Counted from the first letter of the stretch, positions 1 through 6,589 are shown. The stretch is 7,147 nucleotides of DNA from Candidatus Aenigmatarchaeota archaeon (GCA_030642125.1 DAOWOJ010000019.1:1-7147), one strand, 5' to 3'. Numbers and translations are program-made. Notes: generated by a model from the letters alone, not told the origin.

Positions 1-2415
1 CAGTTATTTATTGCAACAAATAAAAAAACCGAACATGTTGATTTATTTAATAACAATATGGAACAGATTAATTTAAATTCCATTAAAGAATACAATGACT
101 ATAAGAAAAATTATGGTAATGTAATGGATCTTTATGGTTCCATTAGCCCAATGTATCAGTTCTTATCTGATGAATACCGAGATAAAATTTCTTATGTTCC
201 AGAAGATATTAGAGTTTTATTATATGATATTGAGGTTATTAATCTCAAAAATGATCCTAATTTAAATGGGTTTCCGAAACCAGAAAACGCAAGAGTCCCT
301 GTTGTAAGTGTTGCAATAAAAGATTTAAAAACAAAAATAATGTGGGTTTTAAGTTTGGTTGATTATGAGCCAGATGATACCAAATTAAAATTGGATTGTA
401 AAAAAATTAATTATAAAAAGTTTAAAAACGAACAGTCATTGCTTATGGCTTTTGTTATTTTAATTGAAAAATTACAACCCGATGTTTTACTTGGGTGGTT
501 CAATAAAGGATTCGATGATTCTTATATTTTACATAGAATAGATCAGTTACTCGGTGAAGATGTTCTGAAAAGATTATCTCCATGTAAATCGGTTTCATAT
601 GATTTCAATGAGAATAAATATGGAAAAATAGAACCCAGAGTTACCATTAAGGGTTTGCAAATACTTGATTATCTTGAGCTTTATAAAAAGTTTATTCCTG
701 GTGGTAGAGAATCTTATTCTCTTAATTATATTTCAAAATTAGAGTTAGGGGAGGAGAAGGTAGATTATCAAGATTTTGATAATCTTAAGGATTTCTTTCA
801 ACAAGATCCACAATCAGCAATAGATTACAATATATATGATGTTGAATTAATTGATATGATTGATAAAAAACTTGGATTAATTTCTCTGGTTTTTACAATT
901 GCTTACATGGCTAGAATTAATTATGAAGATGTTTTATCACCTATTCGAACATGGGATGCTATTGTTTATAATCATTTAAAGGAACAAAATATAGTTATTC
1001 CTCCAAATAAGCTCAAAGAAAAGGAATTTTATCCTGGTGCTTATGTACACGAACCAGAAACAAAAATTTATGATTGGGTAATGACATTTGATTTGGCAAG
1101 TCTCTACCCCAGCCTCATAATGCAACACAATATTTCAACAGAGACAATTGTTGAAAAGACAGAGAATGTTAATCAAACAGAAATTGATGAAAGAATTTTA
1201 AATCATACTTTGGAGTTAGATGATGAATATATTTTCTCAGGCTCTGGACAGTATTTTAGAAAAGATATTAAGGGTTTTATTCCTGTATTAATGGAACAAT
1301 TATTTAATGATAGAAAATTGATAAAAACTGAAATGATAAATAACAAGAAGGAATACGAAAAAACCAAAGACGAATCCTTACAATCTGTTATTTCTAAATT
1401 AGATAATGAGCAGTTAGCTAAGAAAATTTTGTTAAACAGTTTTTATGGTGGTTTAGCGTCGCCTTATTTTAGATATTATGATACTAGATTAGCGAGAGCA
1501 ATTACAATGTCTGGTCAGTTAGCTATCAGAGATGTATCCGAAAAACTTCAAGATTATATTAAAACAAAATTTAAAGTGGAAAAGGATACTTGGATTTATT
1601 CAGATACTGACTCTTGTTTTTTCACATTTGATTTTGTTGTTGATAAGTTAAAAACAAAAGACACTAAGAAAATTGTTAATCAAATAAATCAGTTCTCACA
1701 AAAAATGATTGAGCCAGTTATTGTAAGGATTTATAAAGAATTAGCTTCTTATATGAATGTTAATGAGAACAAAATGGTAATGGAACGTGAGAAAATAATT
1801 TCAAAATTCCTTATTGTTGGTAAGAAAAAATATGCTTATTTGTTATGGGATGATGAAGGTGTTCGGTATGATGAAGCCCAATTAAAAGTTACAGGGATTG
1901 AGATTGTTCGTTCATCTACTCCAAATATTATTAAACCATATTTAAAAAATAGTATAAGAACGTTAATGTTAAATCCTGAAAATATTCAAGATTATACGTT
2001 AAAAGTAAAAGAAGAATTTATGAACATGACTCCAGAGGAAATAGCTTTCCCGAGGTCTGTCTCAAATGTTAAGAAAAATGTGGATAAAGCAACAATGATA
2101 AAAAAAGGTTGCCCTATTGCTGTTCGAGCTGCAATTATGTTTAATAATTATATTGAAAACCATGATATTGAAATGGAAGAAATTACTGACGGGGATAAGA
2201 TAAAGTTTTTTTATACTTTAACTCCTAACTCTTTTTTCAATTCAAATGTATTTGGATATTCAAACAAAATACCAAATAGAGATGATATTGTTAAATATGT
2301 TGATTATGTTACACAATATGAGAAGGTTTATTTTTCAGTTATAAGAAACATCACTGAAAAAATAGGAATTAATTTAAGTAAAAAAATTCAAACCAATTTG
2401 GAGGATTTATTTTAA
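1..2415 (+). CDS. 43: T4 gp43-like family B DNA polymerase, 5'-partial
   Basis: Replicative DNA polymerase with 3'-5' proofreading exonuclease. The frame is open from base 1, and residues before the Met at 58 (QLFIATNKKTEHVDLF) resemble the T4 gp43 region beginning LPTMF, so Met58 is probably internal and about 35 N-terminal residues lie upstream. Numbering from Met58, the exonuclease motifs are DIE at 57-59 (Exo I), GWFNKGFD ending at D153 (Exo II) and YNIYD ending at D261 (Exo III). The polymerase motifs are FDLASLYPSLI with D345 (A), KILLNSFYGG from K456 (B) and YSDTDS with D516 and D518 (C), followed by a KKKYA block. All catalytic acidic residues are present. The C-terminus, KKIQTNLEDLF, resembles the clamp-binding tail of RB69/T4 gp43 (KKASLFDMF type), which suggests a gp45-like sliding clamp elsewhere in the genome. 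The visible part is 804 residues; T4 gp43 has 898. Confidence 0.96.
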   Translation, partial: QLFIATNKKTEHVDLFNNNMEQINLNSIKEYNDYKKNYGNVMDLYGSISPMYQFLSDEYRDKISYVPEDIRVLLYDIEVINLKNDPNLNGFPKPENARVPVVSVAIKDLKTKIMWVLSLVDYEPDDTKLKLDCKKINYKKFKNEQSLLMAFVILIEKLQPDVLLGWFNKGFDDSYILHRIDQLLGEDVLKRLSPCKSVSYDFNENKYGKIEPRVTIKGLQILDYLELYKKFIPGGRESYSLNYISKLELGEEKVDYQDFDNLKDFFQQDPQSAIDYNIYDVELIDMIDKKLGLISLVFTIAYMARINYEDVLSPIRTWDAIVYNHLKEQNIVIPPNKLKEKEFYPGAYVHEPETKIYDWVMTFDLASLYPSLIMQHNISTETIVEKTENVNQTEIDERILNHTLELDDEYIFSGSGQYFRKDIKGFIPVLMEQLFNDRKLIKTEMINNKKEYEKTKDESLQSVISKLDNEQLAKKILLNSFYGGLASPYFRYYDTRLARAITMSGQLAIRDVSEKLQDYIKTKFKVEKDTWIYSDTDSCFFTFDFVVDKLKTKDTKKIVNQINQFSQKMIEPVIVRIYKELASYMNVNENKMVMEREKIISKFLIVGKKKYAYLLWDDEGVRYDEAQLKVTGIEIVRSSTPNIIKPYLKNSIRTLMLNPENIQDYTLKVKEEFMNMTPEEIAFPRSVSNVKKNVDKATMIKKGCPIAVRAAIMFNNYIENHDIEMEEITDGDKIKFFYTLTPNSFFNSNVFGYSNKIPNRDDIVKYVDYVTQYEKVYFSVIRNITEKIGINLSKKIQTNLEDLF
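2400..2404 (+). promoter_or_regulatory. Ribosome binding site for the gene at 2416
   Basis: A GGAGG core lies inside the last codons of the polymerase gene, 11 bases before the ATG at 2416. That ATG directly follows the polymerase stop codon TAA. The arrangement suggests translational coupling of the two genes, and it means the site and the clamp-binding tail of the polymerase share the same DNA. Confidence 0.7.
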
Positions 2416-2649
2416 ATGATAAATAAAGTGAGTGACTTTTTAGAATTAACTTTTTATAACAGTGTTAAGATTGGAAATTGGGAAGATAACAACAGTAAAA
2501 AAGTTTATGTTCAAACTTCTCAAATTGAATATTTTATTAAATATGAAAATTCAACAAAAATAGTTTTGAGATCTGGGAGTTCTTTTGAAGTTCATGAGAA
2601 TTTGGTTGAATTTTTTCATTATAAAATAAGAAAAAACATTAATACATAA
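2416..2649 (+). CDS. Small unknown protein after the DNA polymerase
   Basis: This 77-residue protein is not recognised. It starts immediately after the polymerase stop codon with a strong GGAGG site upstream, so the gene is very likely real and co-transcribed with the polymerase. The centre (about residues 30-66) alternates short predicted strands: a VYVQTSQIEYF stretch, then KIVLRSGSSFEVHENLVEFF. The pattern of two strands around a Ser-Gly turn and a V-x-E-x-L-x-E-F end is loosely like FlbD-type small beta proteins, but this is a weak shape resemblance and not an assignment. There is no signal peptide, membrane segment or cysteine. The position next to the polymerase hints at a DNA metabolism role, by context only. 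Confidence 0.75.
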   Translation: MINKVSDFLELTFYNSVKIGNWEDNNSKKVYVQTSQIEYFIKYENSTKIVLRSGSSFEVHENLVEFFHYKIRKNINT

Positions 2650-2660
2650 AGGATAAAACA

Positions 2661-3131
2661 ATGCCCAATAATGTTATTAAATCATTTGCCAAAAAATCGG
2701 GCAAATCAGAAGAAGAAGTTGAGAAGCTATGGAATCAGGCTAAAGGGATGGCTTCAAAAAAGAATCTGAAAGATGATGCTTTTTTTGCTTTTGCAACAGC
2801 GTCATTAAAAACAATGTTAAATATTAAAGAAGATATCGACTTAGAAGAAATGACAGGCGCCGCAGCAGTTCCAGTCACAGCGGCTCTAGCAAAAGGAACT
2901 CCATCAGGAAACATGGCCTGTGGATCTAGCTATTTCTCGTGCGATGATGATGAGGATTTATTCTGGACACTTCACACAAAAGTCAGAAAACACCGTCAAT
3001 GGTATAAAACACATATAGGAAATTCTAATATAACTGATTGGGCTAAACAACCCCAAAATAAAAATAAAAGTTTTTATTTACAACTAAATAAAAATGGTAT
3101 TGAAATGTTTAGAAAAATAAAAAACAAATAA
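2661..3131 (+). CDS. Unknown phage protein with N-terminal helical module
   Basis: A 156-residue protein preceded by an AAAGGA site 7 bases before its ATG. Residues 1-54 (starting MPNNVIKSFAKKSGKS, then EEEVEKLW and an Ala/Lys-rich helix to LKTMLNI) look like a small helical module that I recall at the start of various phage proteins; its function is unknown to me. Residues 64-88 are rich in Ala, Gly and Thr and probably flexible. An acidic patch with two cysteines nearby (C87, C94, then DDDED at 95-99) precedes a basic, aromatic segment (FWTLHTKVRKHRQWYKTH, about 101-118). Sites of the (I/L)-x-E type occur at IKE (55-57) and LEE (61-63), so processing by a prohead protease is possible but unproven. 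Composition is uneven: bases 2851-2950 are 53% GC, whereas 3051-3140 are about 16% GC. The C-terminus may have been altered by arrival of the downstream endonuclease gene. Confidence 0.78.
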   Translation: MPNNVIKSFAKKSGKSEEEVEKLWNQAKGMASKKNLKDDAFFAFATASLKTMLNIKEDIDLEEMTGAAAVPVTAALAKGTPSGNMACGSSYFSCDDDEDLFWTLHTKVRKHRQWYKTHIGNSNITDWAKQPQNKNKSFYLQLNKNGIEMFRKIKNK

Positions 3132-3139
3132 GAATAAAA

Positions 3140-4096
3140 ATGTCAAAAACAATATCACATAAAGAATTAATCAAAAGATTTATAATAGCTCATGGTGAAA
3201 AATTTAATTATTCTGATGTTGATTATATAAATAAAAATATTAAAATAAAAATAATTTGTCCTAAGCATGGAGAATTTTTTAAACTTCCGGGAAGCTTTAT
3301 AAATAGTAAACACGGTTGCCCAAAATGTGGGACAGAAATAGGGGATAGAAAACTATCATTGGGGATAGAAAATTTTATTGAAAAAGCTAATAAAAAACAC
3401 AATAATAAATTCAATTATTCTAAATCTATATATAAAAACGCACATACAAAAATAAAAATAATTTGTCCCGAGCATGGTGAGTTTGAAGCCAAACCAGCAG
3501 ATCACACAAACTCAAAACACGGTTGTATTAAATGTGCAACGGACAATATTATCAAAGAATTATCATTAACAACAAAAGAAATAATTGAGCGTTTTATACA
3601 AGAAAGAAATATTGTTTATGATTATTCCTTTGTTGAATATACAAATATGCTCACAAAGATAAAAATAATTTGTTCTGAACATGGTGTGTTTGAACAAACA
3701 CCTTTGAATCATTTACAAAACCAAAATTGCCCAAAATGTTCTAAAAATAGATCATTTAATTATTTGAATTTTTATAAAAATAATCCAAAAGGCGATGAAC
3801 AAGGTTGTTTTTATATTCTTAAATTTTTTAATTCAGATGAGACTTTTTATAAATTCGGTATAACAAGAAATAGCATTCAAAAAAGATATTATGGATTAAA
3901 AAAATATTGTTATGAATATATAGTAGAACATTTTGATACTAATTTAAAGTGCGCTTTAATGGAAAAAGATTTTAAAGAAATGTTTCAAACTTATAGATAT
4001 ATTCCACAAGAGAAATTTGGTGGGTATACAGAATGTTTTAGAATGAATCAAGAACAAATTTATAAAATGTTTTTAAATTACAAAGTTGACATTTAA
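3140..4096 (+). CDS. Probable homing endonuclease: three zinc-ribbon-like repeats plus GIY-YIG-like domain
   Basis: A 318-residue protein with two parts. Residues about 20-203 hold three copies of a 69-residue unit, each with a C-x2-H and C-x2-C set: C40/H43/C60/C63, C109/H112/C129/C132 and C178/H181/C197/C200. Each has a KIKIIC-x2-HG-x-F core. Such units (DUF723-type as I recall) occur in phage homing nucleases and probably bind zinc and DNA. Residues about 221-300 resemble a GIY-YIG nuclease of the T5orf172 type: GCFYIL (222-227), KFGIT (238-242), a following Arg (R243 or R249) and a Glu in LMEKDFKE (E275) as candidate catalytic residues. Only a weak ribosome site precedes the ATG. The gene is very AT-rich and sits between the polymerase group and the next operon, as expected for a free-standing homing endonuclease that spreads by cutting genomes lacking it. 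It could instead be a non-mobile nuclease. Confidence 0.8.
   Translation: MSKTISHKELIKRFIIAHGEKFNYSDVDYINKNIKIKIICPKHGEFFKLPGSFINSKHGCPKCGTEIGDRKLSLGIENFIEKANKKHNNKFNYSKSIYKNAHTKIKIICPEHGEFEAKPADHTNSKHGCIKCATDNIIKELSLTTKEIIERFIQERNIVYDYSFVEYTNMLTKIKIICSEHGVFEQTPLNHLQNQNCPKCSKNRSFNYLNFYKNNPKGDEQGCFYILKFFNSDETFYKFGITRNSIQKRYYGLKKYCYEYIVEHFDTNLKCALMEKDFKEMFQTYRYIPQEKFGGYTECFRMNQEQIYKMFLNYKVDI
3242..3675 (+). repeat. Three in-frame repeats with a 207-base period
   Basis: The 20-base core at 3242-3261 recurs identically at 3449-3468 and with two changes at 3656-3675. Each step is exactly 207 bases (69 codons), and the matching protein units keep their cysteine and histidine positions in register. 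This indicates internal duplication of a DNA-binding unit within the endonuclease gene. Confidence 0.9.
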
Positions 4097-4114
4097 TCTA
4101 AATTGTTATATAAT
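4086..4114 (+). promoter_or_regulatory. Consensus sigma70-type promoter for the internal-protein operon
   Basis: TTGACA at 4086-4091 and TATAAT at 4109-4114 are separated by 17 bases, a perfect match to the bacterial housekeeping consensus. The -35 box lies in the last codons of the endonuclease gene. Transcription should begin near 4121, just before the AGGAG site of the gene at 4142. A host-type promoter implies early expression, without need for a phage late sigma factor. Confidence 0.88.
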
Positions 4115-4127
4115 GGGTTTAATTAAA

Positions 4128-4132
4128 AGGAG
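4128..4132 (+). promoter_or_regulatory. Ribosome binding site for the gene at 4142
   Basis: AGGAG lies 9 bases before the ATG at 4142 and just downstream of the consensus promoter. It supports 4142 as the start of the first operon gene. Confidence 0.75.
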
Positions 4133-4141
4133 ATAAATAAT

Positions 4142-4624
4142 ATGAGACCAGTTAAAGAATTATTTGAACAGGTTCTTACACCAAAAAGTGAAATGGAAGA
4201 TAAAGTTTTAGAAGTATGGCATAACATTTTTAAAAATACAAGAGCTTGGGATCCTAGAGCTGGTTCAGGTAATTATTCTCTTTTTATTTTTACTTTAGGA
4301 AAAGATAGATCAGAATGGTCAAATGGAATTTGGCAAAATGATCCATTAAATCTTTCATTTAGTATCACAACAAACGAAGATGGAACATTTGTTGTTGCGT
4401 GGGATAGACAGCGGTTAACTATTGCTCCAACAAATCCACATATGGCGTTCAGTGGTAAAAAACTGAAGCTAAGAAAAATTAAAGCAAAAAATATTGCCGA
4501 TCTTGAAAAGAAAATTAAAATATCTTTTAATAAGGTTAAGGATTCAATTAAAGAGTCTCTTAAAAATGGAGATTTTGATGTGTATTCAGATGAAATTATT
4601 AAAATTATTAAGAGCAAAGTATGA
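4142..4624 (+). CDS. Putative internal virion protein with divergent capsid-targeting leader
   Basis: A 160-residue protein of unknown function, first gene of the operon. Its N-terminus MRPVKELFEQ aligns without gaps to the MKTVKEIFSE leaders of later genes, but Lys2 and Thr3 are replaced by Arg-Pro and the Glu at position 10 by Gln. An L-x-E site exists one residue earlier (L7-F8-E9), so cleavage after residue 9 is possible. The middle (about 43-95) looks beta-rich with several tryptophans (W59, W64, W87), and the C-terminal third (about 112-158) is Lys-rich and helical. No known domain is recognised. Its TGA overlaps the next ATG in an ATGA junction, so translation of the two genes is probably coupled. 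The leader divergence leaves open that this protein is not cleaved, or belongs to the set only by ancestry. Confidence 0.8.
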   Translation: MRPVKELFEQVLTPKSEMEDKVLEVWHNIFKNTRAWDPRAGSGNYSLFIFTLGKDRSEWSNGIWQNDPLNLSFSITTNEDGTFVVAWDRQRLTIAPTNPHMAFSGKKLKLRKIKAKNIADLEKKIKISFNKVKDSIKESLKNGDFDVYSDEIIKIIKSKV

Positions 4625-5007
4625 AAACATTTAAAGAAAAGCTAAATGAAAATAAGAATTCTTTAAAGGACCTTAATAAAAATATTAGTTTAAATAGTAA
4701 ATTTAAAGGACCAATTAAAAATATTGGTGTACACTCGACAAATCCAAAATATCTAAAATCTATATTAAAAACTGGTTTAGAGGGAAATAAACATAAAAAT
4801 GTTGGTTTTACTCAAGGGACAGAAAATGAAGTTTGGATTTGGAATACAAATAAATTTTCAGTAAATGATTTAATTGCAGATAATTCAGAAAAAATATCAT
4901 TTATTTTAATAAGTTATGATAAAAAAGAGGCAAATGAAGCAGGAAATTGGAGTGTGATTAAAAGAAATATTAGGGTTGATGAAATTATCGGAACAATAAC
5001 AAATTAA
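4621..5007 (+). CDS. CTS-tagged internal protein with ADP-ribosyltransferase-like features
   Basis: A 128-residue protein with leader MKTFKEKLNE, an L-x-E cleavage site after residue 10, and a mature part of about 118 residues. After a Lys/Asn-rich linker, residues 36-53 read GVHSTNPKYLKSILKTGL. The H-x-[ST] strand followed by a helix ending I-L-x-x-G-L is typical of the start of ADP-ribosyltransferase-like folds, including KptA- and DarT-type proteins. Further elements fit the order of that fold: VWIWNTNKF (71-79), strand ISFILISYD (92-100), and a closing NIRVDEIIGTI (116-126). No catalytic Glu can be assigned with confidence. T4 Alt is a packaged, gp21-processed ADP-ribosyltransferase, which makes a similar role attractive, but this protein is far smaller and the link is inferred. 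The ATG overlaps the preceding TGA. Other folds with an H-x-T strand remain possible. Confidence 0.8.
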   Translation: MKTFKEKLNENKNSLKDLNKNISLNSKFKGPIKNIGVHSTNPKYLKSILKTGLEGNKHKNVGFTQGTENEVWIWNTNKFSVNDLIADNSEKISFILISYDKKEANEAGNWSVIKRNIRVDEIIGTITN

Positions 5008-5022
5008 ATCTTGGAGTAAAGT

Positions 5023-5316
5023 ATGAAAACAGTCAAAGAAATTTTAAATGAAGGAAAGGATTTTCCTCAAAATATTATTGATAAAATTGCTAAAATGACT
5101 GATCAAAACGATCACACTGGCGCAAGATTGTTATTAGCAAAATCTATTAAAAATAAAAAAATGGAAAAGGCTTATGCTGGTATTGAAGATATTCAGACAT
5201 ATCTTGGACATTTACCAGAAGGACTTTATCATACACGTCAAGAGCTTGATAAGGAAATGTTTGCTTTAGTTAAAAAGAATTACTCTAATGGTAATGAAGT
5301 TTACATGGCATTTTAA
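5023..5316 (+). CDS. CTS-tagged internal protein, unknown helical cargo
   Basis: A 97-residue protein with leader MKTVKEILNE and an L-x-E site after residue 10, leaving about 87 residues. A GGAG site precedes the ATG, 15 bases after the previous gene. The cargo appears largely helical: IIDKIAKMTDQNDHTGARLLLAKSI (18-42), then KKMEKAYAGIEDIQTYLGHLP (45-65), and a closing ELDKEMFALVKK helix (74-85). There are no cysteines and no membrane segment. The Asn-Asp-His-Thr-Gly-Ala-Arg stretch (29-35) is the most distinctive local motif. I do not recognise the family. The leader and operon position argue for packaging in the head and release into the host with the DNA. Confidence 0.85.
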   Translation: MKTVKEILNEGKDFPQNIIDKIAKMTDQNDHTGARLLLAKSIKNKKMEKAYAGIEDIQTYLGHLPEGLYHTRQELDKEMFALVKKNYSNGNEVYMAF

Positions 5317-5325
5317 GGAAATAAA

Positions 5326-5574
5326 ATGAAATCATATAAAGAAATTTTAAACGAAAGCAAAATAGATTCGGTATCGAGTATTAAAAGAGTATTAGATTCA
5401 ATTAAATTTGAATATAAATCAGTTGAAAAGGAATCCAGAGATGAATTCAGAGTTATTACTGGAACCGCAACGTTTGGTAAAAAATGGGACACTTTAGAAA
5501 GTAAAGTATATGATGCTTTAGAAAAAGCCGGTTGGGATAACGATAAAATCTCTATATTTTTTCAATCAGAATAA
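5326..5574 (+). CDS. CTS-tagged internal protein, small alpha/beta cargo
   Basis: An 82-residue protein with leader MKSYKEILNE (Ser for the usual Thr at position 3) and an L-x-E site after residue 10, leaving about 72 residues. An AAGGAA site precedes the ATG, 9 bases after the previous stop. The cargo reads as helix (SSIKRVLDSI), strand (FEYKSVEKE), strand (DEFRVITGTATFG), helix (TLESKVYDALEKAGW) and strand (KISIFFQSE), which would fit a small ferredoxin-like or similar alpha/beta fold. That is inferred from residue pattern only; no family is recognised and no catalytic motif stands out. Confidence 0.83.
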   Translation: MKSYKEILNESKIDSVSSIKRVLDSIKFEYKSVEKESRDEFRVITGTATFGKKWDTLESKVYDALEKAGWDNDKISIFFQSE

Positions 5575-5575
5575 A

Positions 5576-5592
5576 GGTATAATATGAAAACA
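5576..5592 (+). repeat. 17-base repeat across a gene start, copy 1
   Basis: GGTATAATATGAAAACA spans the ribosome site, start codon and first CTS codons of the gene at 5584. An identical copy is found at 6590-6606 over the start of the gene at 6598. The sequence contains TATAAT, but no good -35 box lies at the right distance upstream. Confidence 0.75.
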
Positions 5593-6000
5593 GTAAAAGA
5601 AATTTTTAGTGAAGGAATTAATGATCGGAAGCTTTATAAAGTAAAGCAAAGTGGAGAAATTTGGTTTGCTTATGGTCCCGGATCTGGTTCAACAATTCCA
5701 ACTAATATCAAAAGTTACATAACTGATAAAGCAGGAGATAAAAACGAGGATTCTTCTACTAGGGATTTTGTAAAATTTGCTAAAAGAAATAAACCTCTGA
5801 AAGCAACAAAAGATAAACAGAGTTTAATGTTTGAGCTTCCGGTTTATGATTCTTATGACCAAATTTCTTATGATATTTGGGGTGGAGATAAAAAACCATT
5901 TAAAAAAGAATATTTTGTTGTTGCTTTGGGTGATATAAACGTTGTTACATTTTTCAAATCGAAAAATGAAGCAGCTAGTTGGATTAAACATACATCATAG
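5584..6000 (+). CDS. CTS-tagged internal protein, unknown
   Basis: A 138-residue protein with leader MKTVKEIFSE. Here the residue at the -3 position of the likely cleavage site is Phe (F-S-E) rather than Ile or Leu, a conservative change shared with the gene at 6009. The mature part would be about 128 residues. It contains a glycine-rich turn after a strand (EIWFAYGPGSGS, 25-36), a charged loop (50-75) and a beta-rich C-terminal half with FVVALGDINVVTFF (111-124) before a final helix (SKNEAASWIKH). No family is recognised. The AAGG site sits about 8 bases before the ATG, and the gene follows the previous one by 9 bases. Confidence 0.83.
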   Translation: MKTVKEIFSEGINDRKLYKVKQSGEIWFAYGPGSGSTIPTNIKSYITDKAGDKNEDSSTRDFVKFAKRNKPLKATKDKQSLMFELPVYDSYDQISYDIWGGDKKPFKKEYFVVALGDINVVTFFKSKNEAASWIKHTS

Positions 6001-6008
6001 GATAATAC

Positions 6009-6191
6009 ATGAAAACATATAAAGAAATATTTAGCGAGTCTAATCTTAGATGGTATGCTTACGATATTAAAGGTAAATTTTTAGGTTTAGTGCAAGGAGC
6101 TAAAAGTAAAAACGATGCTTTAACTAAAGCTAAAAAACAATTAGGCGGAACAGTATCTTTAGTAAATACTATTCAACCCGATAATTATTAA
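6009..6191 (+). CDS. Very small CTS-tagged internal protein
   Basis: A 60-residue protein with leader MKTYKEIFSE (F-S-E site after residue 10), leaving only about 50 residues. The cargo is a compact beta-beta-alpha-beta pattern: LRWYAYD, KFLGLVQGA, a helix SKNDALTKAKKQL and VSLVNTI. It is lysine-rich. The K-S-K-N-[DE]-A segment that opens the helix also occurs near the C-terminus of the preceding protein (125-130), where it follows a similar strand, so the two cargoes may share a small structural unit. The function is unknown. An AGGAT site lies just before the start. Confidence 0.82.
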   Translation: MKTYKEIFSESNLRWYAYDIKGKFLGLVQGAKSKNDALTKAKKQLGGTVSLVNTIQPDNY

Positions 6192-6207
6192 TAAGAGATA
6201 TTTACAA

Positions 6208-6588
6208 ATGAAAACGTTTAAACAGTGTTTAGATGAAAAGGTTACACAATCTCAAATAAATGATCTTGAGAAGTTCGCTGATCGCATTCTTGCTAAGTTT
6301 TCAATAGATGTGGAATTCACACGGCATTTTGTTGATCGTGTGAATGATTCTCGTAATGATCCTGAAATTACTATTAATGAACTTCAGAAATTATTTAAGA
6401 AAATCAAAAAAGCTAAAGGGATAAATATTAAAGATGCGGAAGGAACCGAAGTTGTTCTTAAGGATTTACAAGCAAATTTAAATCTTCCTGTTGTTGTTAA
6501 TTTTAAAGACGGTGAATTTGAAGTGATAAATAAAACAATAATGCGAAAGAAAAATTTTCGAACATCTAGCAAAGTAATTAAATATTAA
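6208..6588 (+). CDS. CTS-tagged internal protein with RHFVDR motif, possibly RelE/DUF4258-like
   Basis: A 126-residue protein with leader MKTFKQCLDE, an L-x-E site after residue 10, and a mature part of about 116 residues. The cargo has a helix (16-31), then FTRHFVDRVNDSRN (37-50), a helix ITINELQKLFKKIKK (54-68), a strand PVVVNF (94-99) and a closing EFEVINKTIMRKKNF (103-117). I recall this arrangement, with its R-H-F-x-D-R core, as a recurring phage domain of unknown function. The order of His-x3-Arg-x4-Arg, an ExL helix and a final strand with a Thr resembles DUF4258/RelE-type RNase-like folds, but the link is speculative. If it holds, H40, R44, R49 and T110 would be residues to examine. 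The gene has a weak AAGAG ribosome site and the most divergent leader after the first gene. Confidence 0.85.
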   Translation: MKTFKQCLDEKVTQSQINDLEKFADRILAKFSIDVEFTRHFVDRVNDSRNDPEITINELQKLFKKIKKAKGINIKDAEGTEVVLKDLQANLNLPVVVNFKDGEFEVINKTIMRKKNFRTSSKVIKY

Positions 6589-6589
6589 G

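Noticed and set aside
58..60. ATG at 58 as the polymerase start
   Set aside because: The frame is open to base 1, the upstream residues fit T4 gp43, and no ribosome site precedes this ATG.
3226..3305. TATAAATA matches at 3226-3233 and 3298-3305, the T4 late promoter motif
   Set aside because: Both are inside the AT-rich endonuclease coding region and not placed before any gene; chance matches are expected at this composition.
3223..3414. Reverse-strand reading frame of 63 codons
   Set aside because: It lies wholly inside the endonuclease gene, has no ribosome site and encodes a hydrophobic sequence typical of the complement of Lys-rich coding DNA.
3242..3675. Regular repeats as a possible CRISPR array
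   Set aside because: The 207-base period is in frame and explained by repeated protein units with aligned Cys and His residues.
4273..4617. Reverse-strand reading frame of 114 codons
   Set aside because: It is a shadow of the CTS-operon gene at 4142, with no start signals and no gene neighbours on that strand.
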